Assembly (NCBI GenBank): GCA_002341185.1
Contig: DDNP01000002.1
Coordinates: 1-64,000 of the forward strand
Length of the DNA: 64,000 nucleotides
Direction: 5' to 3'
Source: Candidatus Neomicrothrix sp. UBA2517
GTDB lineage: Bacteria > Actinomycetota > Acidimicrobiia > Acidimicrobiales > UBA8592
This document shows positions 28,137-36,378 of this stretch, piece by piece (position 1 is the first letter of the stretch; each line of letters opens with the position of its first letter). The notes beneath the pieces are model-generated. The model did not search any database. It saw nothing but the letters and a program-made list of their open reading frames with translations, and was not told the DNA's origin. A program made the translations under genes and the position numbers.

Positions 28137-28928
28137 TTATCGGCCTTTGAATTGAGCTGATCTTCGTTCGATAAATGATGCAACCCCTTCTTGAGCATCC
28201 TCCGATGCTAGCAATCTAGATTGCACAGGCCCCATAGCTTCAACACATGCTTGGAATCCCTCATCGATCCAGCGTTTTGATGACGCTTTTGTCTCTTGAA
28301 TCGCTAGAGGCGCCATTTCGCAAATCCGTTTAGCCAAATCTAATGCTCGCGTTAGTTCAGACCCTGCTGGGACTATCTCTTGCACAAGTCCAATTCGATA
28401 TGCTTCTTCAGAATCAAACTCATCACATGTAAGTAAGTGATACATAGCGTTACCCCATCCGCCTCTCTCAACGAATCGTATAGTGGCTCCTCCGGTGGCG
28501 TGTATCCCTCGAGCTGGCTCAAGCTGAGAGAAGCGGCAATTGTCAGCTGCAACGATTATGTCTCCTGCTAGAGCAAGCTCAATCCCAAATGTATATGTTA
28601 TTCCCTGAACGGCAGTAATGATTGGCTTTTTGCACGCGCGACCAAGTGCCATAGGATCTATCCGACTACTTTCCTCTGTGTGAGACCTATCATTCGATGA
28701 CATTCGCTCTGTCCATTTAGGTAAGTCAAGGCCAGCAGTAAAGTGTTCACCGTGTGCAAAAAGAACGCCAACCCATAATTCATCATTACCATCGAGTTCT
28801 GAGAGTGCCTCAACAAGTTGGGCAGCCATTGTTGGCGTGTAACCATTCAACTTTTCTGGACGATTTAAACCTATGAGAAATATGTGATCTCTAATTTCTG
28901 TTGTTATTGAACCTTCATTATCAGTCAT
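28137..28928 (-). CDS. Enoyl-CoA hydratase/isomerase family protein
   Basis: A crotonase-fold protein of 263 residues. Both oxyanion-hole segments ('GEHFTAGLDLPKW' and 'VQGITYTFGIELALAGD') are present. Both Glu positions of classical hydratases appear to be kept, in 'FGIELALA' and 'FSQLEPARGIHATGG', so hydratase activity is plausible. The protein ends 'FIERRSAQFKGR', typical of the family. It probably works in acyl-CoA degradation. It lies 9 bases before the beta-propeller gene on the same strand. Confidence 0.9.
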   Translation of the reverse strand: MTDNEGSITTEIRDHIFLIGLNRPEKLNGYTPTMAAQLVEALSELDGNDELWVGVLFAHGEHFTAGLDLPKWTERMSSNDRSHTEESSRIDPMALGRACKKPIITAVQGITYTFGIELALAGDIIVAADNCRFSQLEPARGIHATGGATIRFVERGGWGNAMYHLLTCDEFDSEEAYRIGLVQEIVPAGSELTRALDLAKRICEMAPLAIQETKASSKRWIDEGFQACVEAMGPVQSRLLASEDAQEGVASFIERRSAQFKGR

Positions 28929-28983
28929 ACATTGACACTAGTGCCTTTGGTAACAGTTTTGTCAACAAGATGACTTGACTAGA

Positions 28984-29580
28984 TTATTCGTCGTTTACGA
29001 TACGAAATGCTCTTTGGAGAAGAGGATTCTCCTCGCTGGGCTGCATGTCTTGATCTTCATCCCAAAATGTTCCCTGTGTTACTTCTTCGTCTGAATAATC
29101 GTCCGGTACTACATGCAAGAATGAGTCTTCAAAAGGCTCCGATACTAATTCTTCAAGGGATTCATCAACCTTCATATCCTCTGAAAGTGCTTGTTCAACC
29201 TGAACATGGACATCTTCAATGGAGATTTCAACATTCATTCCAGTTTCTTGATACGCATCGCCTGGTTCTTGATATGTATCGTTCGTTATTTCAATTTCTG
29301 CTTTAGTCTGCGGAGCTATGTGTTTGTTAGCTTTTTGGGATTGTTGAATTTTTTTACGCCCTATGGATCGTTCGTCTAATAGTTTCCACCCTTGTGGAAC
29401 CGTGATTCTACTGGCATGAATTTCACATAGCGCCGAACCGTCTACAGCCTTTTCATGACCTATATCAACAATCCAAGCTTTCCTACTTTGGGGAACCATT
29501 AGTAAGACACAATCTGCCTCACGGGCACATCCAACTCGGTTACAAAAGTCAGTCCTCTCCACGAGAAAAAAATACATCAT
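28984..29580 (-). CDS. DUF3499-family protein with long acidic tail
   Basis: Residues about 10-70 match DUF3499, an actinobacterial family with conserved Cys, Gly and His: 'CNRVGCAREADCVLL' and 'ALCEIHASRITVPQGWKLL'. The Cys/His set could bind a metal. The remaining 110 residues are an extension dense in Asp, Glu and Gln and predicted to be disordered. DUF3499 proteins are usually only about 100-130 residues, so this tail is unusual. The function of the family is unknown. The start could be the second Met (29577). Confidence 0.8.
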   Translation of the reverse strand: MMYFFLVERTDFCNRVGCAREADCVLLMVPQSRKAWIVDIGHEKAVDGSALCEIHASRITVPQGWKLLDERSIGRKKIQQSQKANKHIAPQTKAEIEITNDTYQEPGDAYQETGMNVEISIEDVHVQVEQALSEDMKVDESLEELVSEPFEDSFLHVVPDDYSDEEVTQGTFWDEDQDMQPSEENPLLQRAFRIVNDE

Positions 29581-29738
29581 GAAACCACTTAGCGTTGTGA
29601 CTATCCACGAAAATCTTCAATTACTGATCTTTGGAGAATACAAACCTGTAACACAATATGAACTTCAGGAAAGTGATTTACTATTTGAAGAGGTGAATGT
29701 TTGCTTTTCATTTAAACTTACAGTGAGGCTCAGGAGGC

Positions 29739-30761
29739 ATGATCATTTCTAGGATTTCATCAGAAATACTTTCACAACAATTTGAATTATGCGGAGTGAC
29801 TAAAAATTCTTATGTCGCTCTATTAACCGACGACATAGTTAATGAATATCTCCAATCTAATAGTGAGGTTGCTTTGAAGCAATTAGGTTGCCGGTTCGAT
29901 ACCTTTAACATTCAATGGGATCAGAAAAACACGACCTTAATGAAGGTGCAGAATGAAATTGTCCATGATGATTTAGCCCACTCTGATTTGGTGATCGATC
30001 TCTCAAGTGGTTTGTCAGATGAAATCATTAAACATTCAACTTTGAGTGAGAAGCTTATTATTTCTATTCCTACCCCATCATTTGAACCGTACAGTCACTC
30101 AATGACGAGCGCAGGGGTAATGCAGCGAGCACAACGAATAAATGCATTGCTTGAAAATACAGATTCTTTAACAATTGAATCTGCGTCTGGGACTAAACTT
30201 AGATTTTCTAGTGATGATTTAGTGCATAGTAGCCACACCGGAGTCCCTATAGAAGGAGGAGTGAAAGCAGGGTGGCCCTCGGGTTGTGTTGAGTTCTTTA
30301 GCCATATGTCTAATTTAGATGCCGAAATCGTCCTGATGCCCGGTGATATTATAGATAACGCTCTACATCTCGTAAAAAGCCCTGTAGTCCTTCAAATTCG
30401 TGGCGGAAATATCGTTGAAATCATAGGGGAATCAAGTGATGCTAATATTCTAAAGGTCCAACTTGAATCATTTAGTGACCGAGAACACGCTTACCGAGTG
30501 AAGGGATTCAACATTGGGTTACTTTTCTTCAACGGCGATTACTTTTCGGGCCCATTTGACCCCAAAAAAGTAAATGCTACAGGTTCAACTCTTCGTGGAG
30601 GCTGGACCACTTTGACATTTGGAAGTGACATTGCAAAATCTCTCTCGATAACACTTACATCATCAAATTTACTCTTTGATAATGTTGAAGTATTCCTAAG
30701 TGGTGACTTTGCTGCGACGATGAAGCCCGATATCTACGAGTTAGCGCTGATGGGCTTATAA
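29739..30761 (+). CDS. M29/NicX-like metallohydrolase or dioxygenase-fold protein
   Basis: A 340-residue protein with a strong AGGAGG ribosome-binding site before the ATG at 29739. The central and C-terminal regions have the pattern of the M29 aminopeptidase/2,5-dihydroxypyridine dioxygenase (NicX) family: 'KAGWPSGCVEFFSH', 'IVLMPGDIIDNALHLVKSPVVLQIRGGNIVEIIG' landmarks (PGDII, RGGNIV), and 'STLRGGWTTLTFGSD'. The N-terminal half is an alpha/beta domain. The family includes both peptidases and ring-cleaving dioxygenases. I cannot tell which applies here. Confidence 0.72.
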   Translation: MIISRISSEILSQQFELCGVTKNSYVALLTDDIVNEYLQSNSEVALKQLGCRFDTFNIQWDQKNTTLMKVQNEIVHDDLAHSDLVIDLSSGLSDEIIKHSTLSEKLIISIPTPSFEPYSHSMTSAGVMQRAQRINALLENTDSLTIESASGTKLRFSSDDLVHSSHTGVPIEGGVKAGWPSGCVEFFSHMSNLDAEIVLMPGDIIDNALHLVKSPVVLQIRGGNIVEIIGESSDANILKVQLESFSDREHAYRVKGFNIGLLFFNGDYFSGPFDPKKVNATGSTLRGGWTTLTFGSDIAKSLSITLTSSNLLFDNVEVFLSGDFAATMKPDIYELALMGL

Positions 30762-30877
30762 GAGGTAACAAGATTTCTTAAATTCTATGAGCTACGGCAC
30801 GGTTAATGTCAAAATTAGTCTGGACCGAAATAGATTCTTGTTGTAGCCTGCCCACTAGGATACTACCGAGGGTTGAA

Positions 30878-31237
30878 ATGAAATTAATATTTTGCGCAAT
30901 AATTATTTCTTCATTTATTTTGGGGGCATGTGGAAATAGCACTTCAGATGATACTCCTCCAGTTATGACTGAAGAGGAAACACCTCTTCAAAATCAGGAA
31001 GACGAAGTTACTGAATCGCCTACGGTTGTGGAACCCACTCCTACAGCGGAAATCGTCATACCTACTCCTGCACCTCTAATCCATACAGTTCAACCTGGGA
31101 ATTCCTTAGGCCAAATAGCTCAAAGTTATGGAGTCCCCATAGAGTTGCTTGCAGCTGAAAATGGGATTGACGACTATAACCTCATTCAAGTTGGGCAAGA
31201 AATTGTTATTCCACTAATTGAAGACGAAGAAGAGTAA
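30878..31237 (+). CDS. LysM-domain lipoprotein
   Basis: A 119-residue secreted lipoprotein. The ATG at 30878 gives a clean signal peptide, 'MKLIFCAIIISSFILGAC', with a lipobox LGAC (Cys18), so I prefer it to the upstream in-frame ATG at 30806. A Thr/Glu/Pro-rich linker (about 20-68) leads to one LysM domain (about 69-115) with 'HTVQPGNSLGQIAQSYGVP' and 'VGQEIVIP'. It would bind peptidoglycan outside the membrane. It is followed by the convergent cyclophilin. Confidence 0.9.
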   Translation: MKLIFCAIIISSFILGACGNSTSDDTPPVMTEEETPLQNQEDEVTESPTVVEPTPTAEIVIPTPAPLIHTVQPGNSLGQIAQSYGVPIELLAAENGIDDYNLIQVGQEIVIPLIEDEEE

Positions 31238-31260
31238 CTCACCCCTTCTTGTTCTTGAAA

Positions 31261-31812
31261 TTAATTCTCAGAAATCTGAACTGAATGAATCACGACATCA
31301 GTCACAGGACGATCACCTGGCTGTGTTGGTACTCGTTGCATTTCGTCAGCGATTTCTAAACCTTTAATCACTTTCCCGAATAAAGCATATTGAGGCGGCA
31401 ACCCAACTCCGCTTTGGCCAGTCACTATGAAAAATTGACTTCCATTTGTATTAGGCCCTGCATTCGCCATAGCAATTGACCCGACTTCGTATCGACCTGG
31501 CGCTGGAAGTTCATCTTCAAAACGATAGCCTGGACCTCCCATGCCAGAGCCTTCAGGGCATCCCCCTTGGCACATGAACCCATTAATGATTCTGTGAAAA
31601 ATCAATCCGTCGTAGTAGTGATACCGAGAAAGAAATACGAAGTTATTAACCGTTATTGGAGCGTTAACTGTGTCTAAATGGATAACCATTTCCCCCATGG
31701 ATGTCTGCATAGTAGCTGTGTAATTCTTTGTCGTATCGATACACATAGGTGGTTGCTCAGCAAATTGTGTTATTCTCTCGCTGGAACCATCTGCATTAGG
31801 GCAATCGATCAT
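31261..31812 (-). CDS. Cyclophilin-type peptidyl-prolyl cis-trans isomerase
   Basis: About 183 residues from the ATG at 31812, which has an AAGGAA ribosome-binding site. The longer in-frame start at 31878 lacks one. Cyclophilin landmarks are 'FVFLSRYHYYDGLIFHRIINGFMCQGG', shown here as 'YYDGLIFHRI' and 'FMCQGG' (near 70-90), 'FEDELP', 'IAMANAGPNTNGSQFFIVTG' and 'YALFGKVIKGLE'. The catalytic Arg in FHRI is present. It is similar to small PpiA/PpiB cytosolic enzymes. The 40-residue N-terminus is an additional 'CPNADGSSERITQFAEQPP'-like segment seen in actinobacterial members. Confidence 0.95.
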   Translation of the reverse strand: MIDCPNADGSSERITQFAEQPPMCIDTTKNYTATMQTSMGEMVIHLDTVNAPITVNNFVFLSRYHYYDGLIFHRIINGFMCQGGCPEGSGMGGPGYRFEDELPAPGRYEVGSIAMANAGPNTNGSQFFIVTGQSGVGLPPQYALFGKVIKGLEIADEMQRVPTQPGDRPVTDVVIHSVQISEN

Positions 31813-31915
31813 AAGTTTCCTTTTAAATAGATTTATGTGACGTAACCATAGCCCGCATTTTGTATTTGACCACACCATCCCCTGCTTCTGACCATTATGA
31901 ACCTACGATCCGCAT

Positions 31916-32089
31916 ATGGCACGGAAACCCCGACGGGCGAAGATACGAAAGATTCGGCAAAAGCGAATGACTATTTCCTGCGGTATCTGTGACGTTACTT
32001 GGCGAGGAAAGCCAGGGGACTCGTGCTGGAGCTGTGGCAACAAGCAGACATCTATCGCTGTTCCCAATCAAATTAAGATCGTGTCTTAA
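31916..32089 (+). CDS. 57-residue zinc-ribbon microprotein
   Basis: A short frame (ATG 31916, stop 32087-32089) encodes a basic N-terminus (about 17 residues with many Arg and Lys) and then two CxxC knuckles: 'CGIC' near residue 23-26 and 'CWSCG' near 37-41. Spacing and basic arm suggest a small treble-clef or zinc-ribbon protein that binds RNA or DNA. A long inverted repeat begins within its last codon. The product family is not recognised. It is divergent from the cyclophilin gene, and the 103 bases between them should hold both promoters. Confidence 0.68.
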   Translation: MARKPRRAKIRKIRQKRMTISCGICDVTWRGKPGDSCWSCGNKQTSIAVPNQIKIVS

Positions 32090-32154
32090 AACGGGAGGCG
32101 GCCAGTTGATGATCTAACCCCCGATGATCATCAACTGTTATAAGCCACCCGTTT
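32087..32154. ncRNA. Long imperfect hairpin (inverted repeat) in gene gap
   Basis: The inner stem is a perfect 12-bp inverted repeat (32103-32114 with 32126-32137, 11-base loop). An outer stem pairs 32089-32095 with 32148-32154 and GGC 32097-32099 with GCC 32144-32146, leaving internal mismatches. The total stem-loop is about 66 bases and starts at the stop of the zinc-ribbon gene. It is longer than a normal terminator and lacks a clean T-run. It could be a terminator variant, an RNA element or a processed transcript end. Confidence 0.5.
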
Positions 32155-32319
32155 AACTCCCTAATGATTTGTAGCCCCCCGGTCAACTAACCATCTTGGA
32201 GTCGAAGAAGTGTGTCATAAGTCACAGTACACAATTTGTTAGCCGAAAGACAACATTTAACAAAAAAACTCTTCGCAATGCACATAAATAAAAATTAGAT
32301 CTGATTAAGATTAAATCTA
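32155..32319. other. Intergenic stretch with no gene seen
   Basis: This lies between the hairpin and the next coding region. It has a few short stops-rich frames and AT-rich runs, with a 'CCCCCCGG' patch near 32177. I see no further open frame or structure. It presumably contains the promoter of the membrane protein at 32320. Confidence 0.5.
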
Positions 32320-32862
32320 ATGTCATCTAATATTTTATTTCCTAGTGCGATTGTCGTCTCATGTTTGATCATAGTTTTGGTCTTATCGCTTAGAGGTCGT
32401 GAAAGAACAGAACCAAAAAAATTCCAATTGCGAGTTCCGCAAAAAAAGAGAAACAATAACCCCTTACTTGATCTACCAAAAACTCCTGAACACAGTGGGG
32501 TCCCAAAGAAACAAAGCCTTTCTTCATGGCATAAGAAATACGAGAACGACTTACTACATTTTTTCGAAATCCTTGATGGCTTGATATTTGGAGAAATTGG
32601 AATCGCTGAAAGTGAGAAAAGTGTCGACTTCCTTACAAATATTGAGGAGGCAAGCCTCAAGCACCCCTCACCAGAGATCGGAGCTGAGTTAACTGCAATT
32701 ATCGGAAATGCGAAATCCATTCTCGTTGCCATAGCTAAAGATCCTTCAGACCCTGTCGCCGAACAAAGAAAGATCTATCAGGATTATCGCTTGATATGGG
32801 TGTCTCGAATACGTCAATATGTAGATGATCATGAACGTCTAATACGGTTGCAAAACCACTAG
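32320..32862 (+). CDS. Hypothetical protein with N-terminal membrane anchor
   Basis: A 180-residue protein with one N-terminal hydrophobic segment ('FPSAIVVSCLIIVLVLSL', about residues 6-24) and a basic, Pro/Lys-rich linker. A helical domain follows (about 65-175) containing 'HFFEILDGLIFGEIGIAESEKSVDFL'-type amphipathic helices. I do not recognise the family. It lies just upstream (46 bases) of a MacB-type ABC transporter on the same strand, so it may be an accessory membrane component. That is inference. Confidence 0.6.
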   Translation: MSSNILFPSAIVVSCLIIVLVLSLRGRERTEPKKFQLRVPQKKRNNNPLLDLPKTPEHSGVPKKQSLSSWHKKYENDLLHFFEILDGLIFGEIGIAESEKSVDFLTNIEEASLKHPSPEIGAELTAIIGNAKSILVAIAKDPSDPVAEQRKIYQDYRLIWVSRIRQYVDDHERLIRLQNH

Positions 32863-32908
32863 AATAAGACTCCAGTCCCCTCACTGAACTACCCCCAAAG
32901 AAGGTCAC

Positions 32909-33655
32909 ATGAACGACGTCACCGTTGATACCGCCCCTGCAGCACGTGCGTCAGCTGCTTCAAAAATCTATGGCAAAGGAGACACCCTCGTTACTGCATT
33001 GAATAATGTCGATGTGTCATTTCAGGCAGGTAAATTTTCAGCCATTATGGGACCCTCAGGTTCGGGAAAATCCACATTAATGCATTGCATGGCTGGACTA
33101 GATAATTTATCTGGTGGAAAAGTTTTTATTGGAGATACAGACCTTACGCAACTAAGCGAGAAAGAACTAACTCTTCTTCGTCGGACAAATGTTGGATTTA
33201 TCTTTCAATCATTTAATTTAATACCAACTTTAAATGCAATGGAAAATATCACGCTTCCGATTGACTTATCAGGGGACAAGGTTGATAAAGACTGGGTTGA
33301 TCAAGTTACTGAAGTTGTGAATCTTTCTGATCGATTGAAACATAAACCGAATGAACTATCCGGTGGCCAACAACAGCGGGTTGCTGTTTCAAGAGCTTTA
33401 GCTAGCAAACCCAATATCATTTTCGCTGATGAACCAACCGGAAACCTTGATTCAAAATCAGGCAACGAAATCCTTGAATTTATGAGGTTAGCAACTACCG
33501 AGTTAGGACAAACTATTGTCATGGTTACACATGATCCTGTTGCTGCTAGTTACTCAGATCGAGTTATCTTCCTAGAAGACGGACAAGTTGTTGGCGAAAT
33601 AATCGAACCCAGCGCAGACAGCGTCATAGATCAGATGCGAACGTTCGGGAATTAA
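32909..33655 (+). CDS. ABC transporter ATPase, MacB/LolD type
   Basis: A 248-residue ATPase with Walker A 'GPSGSGKST' near residue 50, signature 'LSGGQQQRVAVSRAL' near 152 and Walker B 'IIFADEPTGNLDS' near 172. The 'FQSFNLIPTLNAMENI' Q-loop region is diagnostic of the MacB/LolD/FtsE group. It is 7 bases upstream of a two-domain FtsX-like permease and should couple to it. Such transporters act mechanically on outer envelope targets (lipoproteins, peptides) rather than moving substrates through a pore. Confidence 0.95.
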   Translation: MNDVTVDTAPAARASAASKIYGKGDTLVTALNNVDVSFQAGKFSAIMGPSGSGKSTLMHCMAGLDNLSGGKVFIGDTDLTQLSEKELTLLRRTNVGFIFQSFNLIPTLNAMENITLPIDLSGDKVDKDWVDQVTEVVNLSDRLKHKPNELSGGQQQRVAVSRALASKPNIIFADEPTGNLDSKSGNEILEFMRLATTELGQTIVMVTHDPVAASYSDRVIFLEDGQVVGEIIEPSADSVIDQMRTFGN

Positions 33656-33662
33656 ACTCTGC

Positions 33663-36377
33663 ATGGCTTTATTTCAACTTGCAGTCAAGAATGCCTATTC
33701 AAAACCAGGGCGTTTTCTTCTTACTTCTTTAGCTATTTTAATAGGTGTTGCTTTAACAACTGCAGTTTTTGTGTTCACAGATAGTTTACGCTCAACACTT
33801 GGAGACTTAAGTGAGGATATAGAGTCGGGTTATGATCTGGCTATACGGTCAGAAATCCCATTCGGTAATCGATTAGATGCAGCTCCGATTAGTCTTGATC
33901 TTCCAGAGAACCTTTCAACTATTAATGGTGTTGTAGGCGTTCAACCCCGAGTAATAGAGTTTGGGGTTATTCCCAATAAGTCTGATGGCTCTGCAGCAAT
34001 AGCTAACCGGGGTCCAAACATAGGTGTTAATTGGGAAGAAACCGCACTAAACCCAAGACTGTATATAGATGAGGGAAGACCACCTACAGAAATCACCGAG
34101 TTTGCTGTTGACACTGACATGGCAGAGGATGACGAATTCGTCGTTGGCGAAACCTACATATTACAAACACCTTCGGGCCTTCGCGAGGTTCTGCTTGTAG
34201 GCACTTTTAATTTTGCTAACCCTGAAGAAAATGCGGTTGTTGGTGCAAAAATTGTCGCCATGAGCACGATTGCTGCTGTTGAGTTTTTTAACGCTGGAAT
34301 CGGGTATGACGATATTACGCTTAGTGTTAAATCAGGGTTTGATCAAAATCTCGTTATTGAAGATATTGGAAATCTTCTACCGGTCGGCTTAGAAGTATTA
34401 ACAGTTGAAGATCTAGTTGAAGAACAAGCCGATAACTTCAATGAATTCATAAATATTTTTAGAACGATCTTGTTAGTTTTTGCATTCATTATTTTGATCG
34501 TTGCTGCTTTCATTATTTACAACGTATTCTCAATTATTGTTGGTCAACGTATACAAGAAATCGGACTCTTAAGAGCGTTAGGTGCGACTGGGAAACAAAT
34601 CACAAATTCGATAGTAATAGAAGCATTATTCGTGGGTACTTTTGCTACAGCATTTGGGATAATATTAGGTTTCCCAATTGCATATGGACTGCAGGAACTA
34701 CTTTCCGCTTTAGAGTTCGGGCCGGATGAAAATTCACTACCCGTGAATGCTACAACGATAATTGTCGGGTCAGTACTAGGAGTCGGGATCACACTAATTG
34801 CTGCCGTATGGCCAGCCTTGAAAGCGCGTTCAGTATCCCCGATGGCAGCGATCAGAAATACCTCTTCTTCAAAATATGTCGTTCAGAGAAATTTAGGTCT
34901 CGGATTTATTTTGGCAGGATTGGGTGTTATCTCAATTGTTCTTGGGTTCGCGATTAATAAGTGGTTGTTTATGCTTCTATTTGGGTTATTTGCTGGCATA
35001 TTCTTGTACCTTGGCCTGAGCAGAATTCAAGTACTGGTAGGAAAATTTTCTTTCCTAGGGGTTGGCTTATTACTCTTAGTGTTCGCACTCACTGCAGATT
35101 TCAGCACATCCATGCTTCTAGGCCTGTTAGGGGCAGCCGCCTTGAATTGTTTTCTGGGAATAAATTTACTAAGCCCATACTTCGCTGAACCAGTTACGAG
35201 GCTTCTTGGTGCTCCAGTCTCTACCCTTGGCGTTCCAAGCAAGATGGCACGTTCAAATGCCGGGCGTAATCCGGACAGGACAGCAACTGCTGCATCAGCA
35301 TTGATGATTGGCTTAGCATTAGTTGCTACTGTTTCAGTTGTATCTGAGTCTCTGAAAGCTACCGTTAGTGACATTCTAGAAGAAGATGTCATTTCTGATT
35401 GGTGGGTTCAAGGTGAGAACCTGGGACCTCAGCCGCTTGGCTTTAGTCCAACTATTACAAAAGAAATAGCTACGTTACCTGAAGTTGAAGACGTTCTTGC
35501 AATGCAATATTCAGACGAAGGGATACGGACCGTTACGGACAAGCAGGTTAAACGAGTTTATTCTGCTGACCTTAAATCGGTTTCGAATTATTTCAATATA
35601 GGACTTGAAAGAAGCGATAATTCGCTCCTAGGCAATAGGGCACTTTTCATTCATCAAGACGAAGCAGCGAAGTACAGTTTGCAGATCGGTTCGTTTATCG
35701 GTGTCGAGTTTGTGGATCAAACACAATTAGATTTAGTGGTAGCTGGGATTTTCTCCTCTAAATCTGTAATTGATTCAGGTTGGTTATTAGATTCTTCCGT
35801 ATATTCGTCAAACTCAAACCTAGCTCCCCAAACAGATGATTTTGTCGGTGTCCTCATTAAAGACGGCATAAGTGAAGCTGAGGCACGAATAGCTCTTGAG
35901 AGCGTGCTTGTTGATTATGAACAAGTCAGAGCTCAGACTAAAGAAGAAGTAAAAGATGAAGCAGAAAACCAAATAAATCAAACCGTGACAATAGTCAGTG
36001 TCCTACTGTTCATTTCTGTCGTCTTGGCAGTTCTAGGTGTTGCGATCACATTAGCACTATCAGTATTTGAGCGAACAAAAGAAATTGGCCTGACTCGAGC
36101 TGTTGGAGCTACCCGTAAACAAATCAAACGGATGGTTCGTGTTGAAGGGATATTAGTTGCATTATTCGGAGGTCTTCTTGGAATAGGGTTGGGTCTTGTC
36201 TTTGGAATCGCTTGTGTACAAATCATTCCTGATGATTTTGTATCAAAATTAGATATCCCTTGGTTATTGATTATCCGGAATTTGCTAATTGCTGGAGTAG
36301 CAGGTTCGCTCGCAGCATATTTCCCAGCTCGAAGAGCAGCAAAACTAAAAGTTCTAGATGCAATAAATCACGAATGA
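33663..36377 (+). CDS. ABC transporter permease, FtsX/MacB-like, 904 residues
   Basis: A large permease with two FtsX modules and about ten membrane segments. TM1 is near residues 20-40, a large extracytoplasmic domain spans about 45-255, and a first three-TM block lies near 265-400. Additional hydrophobic pairs follow near 418-480. A second extracytoplasmic domain spans about 560-770, and the last three TMs lie near 775-895 with 'ERTKEIGLTRAVGATRKQI' before the second FtsX core. The first core likewise has 'QRIQEIGLLRALGATGKQI'. The doubled architecture is typical of actinobacterial MacB-type exporters. Confidence 0.92.
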   Translation: MALFQLAVKNAYSKPGRFLLTSLAILIGVALTTAVFVFTDSLRSTLGDLSEDIESGYDLAIRSEIPFGNRLDAAPISLDLPENLSTINGVVGVQPRVIEFGVIPNKSDGSAAIANRGPNIGVNWEETALNPRLYIDEGRPPTEITEFAVDTDMAEDDEFVVGETYILQTPSGLREVLLVGTFNFANPEENAVVGAKIVAMSTIAAVEFFNAGIGYDDITLSVKSGFDQNLVIEDIGNLLPVGLEVLTVEDLVEEQADNFNEFINIFRTILLVFAFIILIVAAFIIYNVFSIIVGQRIQEIGLLRALGATGKQITNSIVIEALFVGTFATAFGIILGFPIAYGLQELLSALEFGPDENSLPVNATTIIVGSVLGVGITLIAAVWPALKARSVSPMAAIRNTSSSKYVVQRNLGLGFILAGLGVISIVLGFAINKWLFMLLFGLFAGIFLYLGLSRIQVLVGKFSFLGVGLLLLVFALTADFSTSMLLGLLGAAALNCFLGINLLSPYFAEPVTRLLGAPVSTLGVPSKMARSNAGRNPDRTATAASALMIGLALVATVSVVSESLKATVSDILEEDVISDWWVQGENLGPQPLGFSPTITKEIATLPEVEDVLAMQYSDEGIRTVTDKQVKRVYSADLKSVSNYFNIGLERSDNSLLGNRALFIHQDEAAKYSLQIGSFIGVEFVDQTQLDLVVAGIFSSKSVIDSGWLLDSSVYSSNSNLAPQTDDFVGVLIKDGISEAEARIALESVLVDYEQVRAQTKEEVKDEAENQINQTVTIVSVLLFISVVLAVLGVAITLALSVFERTKEIGLTRAVGATRKQIKRMVRVEGILVALFGGLLGIGLGLVFGIACVQIIPDDFVSKLDIPWLLIIRNLLIAGVAGSLAAYFPARRAAKLKVLDAINHE

Positions 36378-36378
36378 T

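Noticed and set aside
29581..29738. tRNA or small gene in the gap
   Set aside because: No cloverleaf, no long open frame; most likely divergent promoters.
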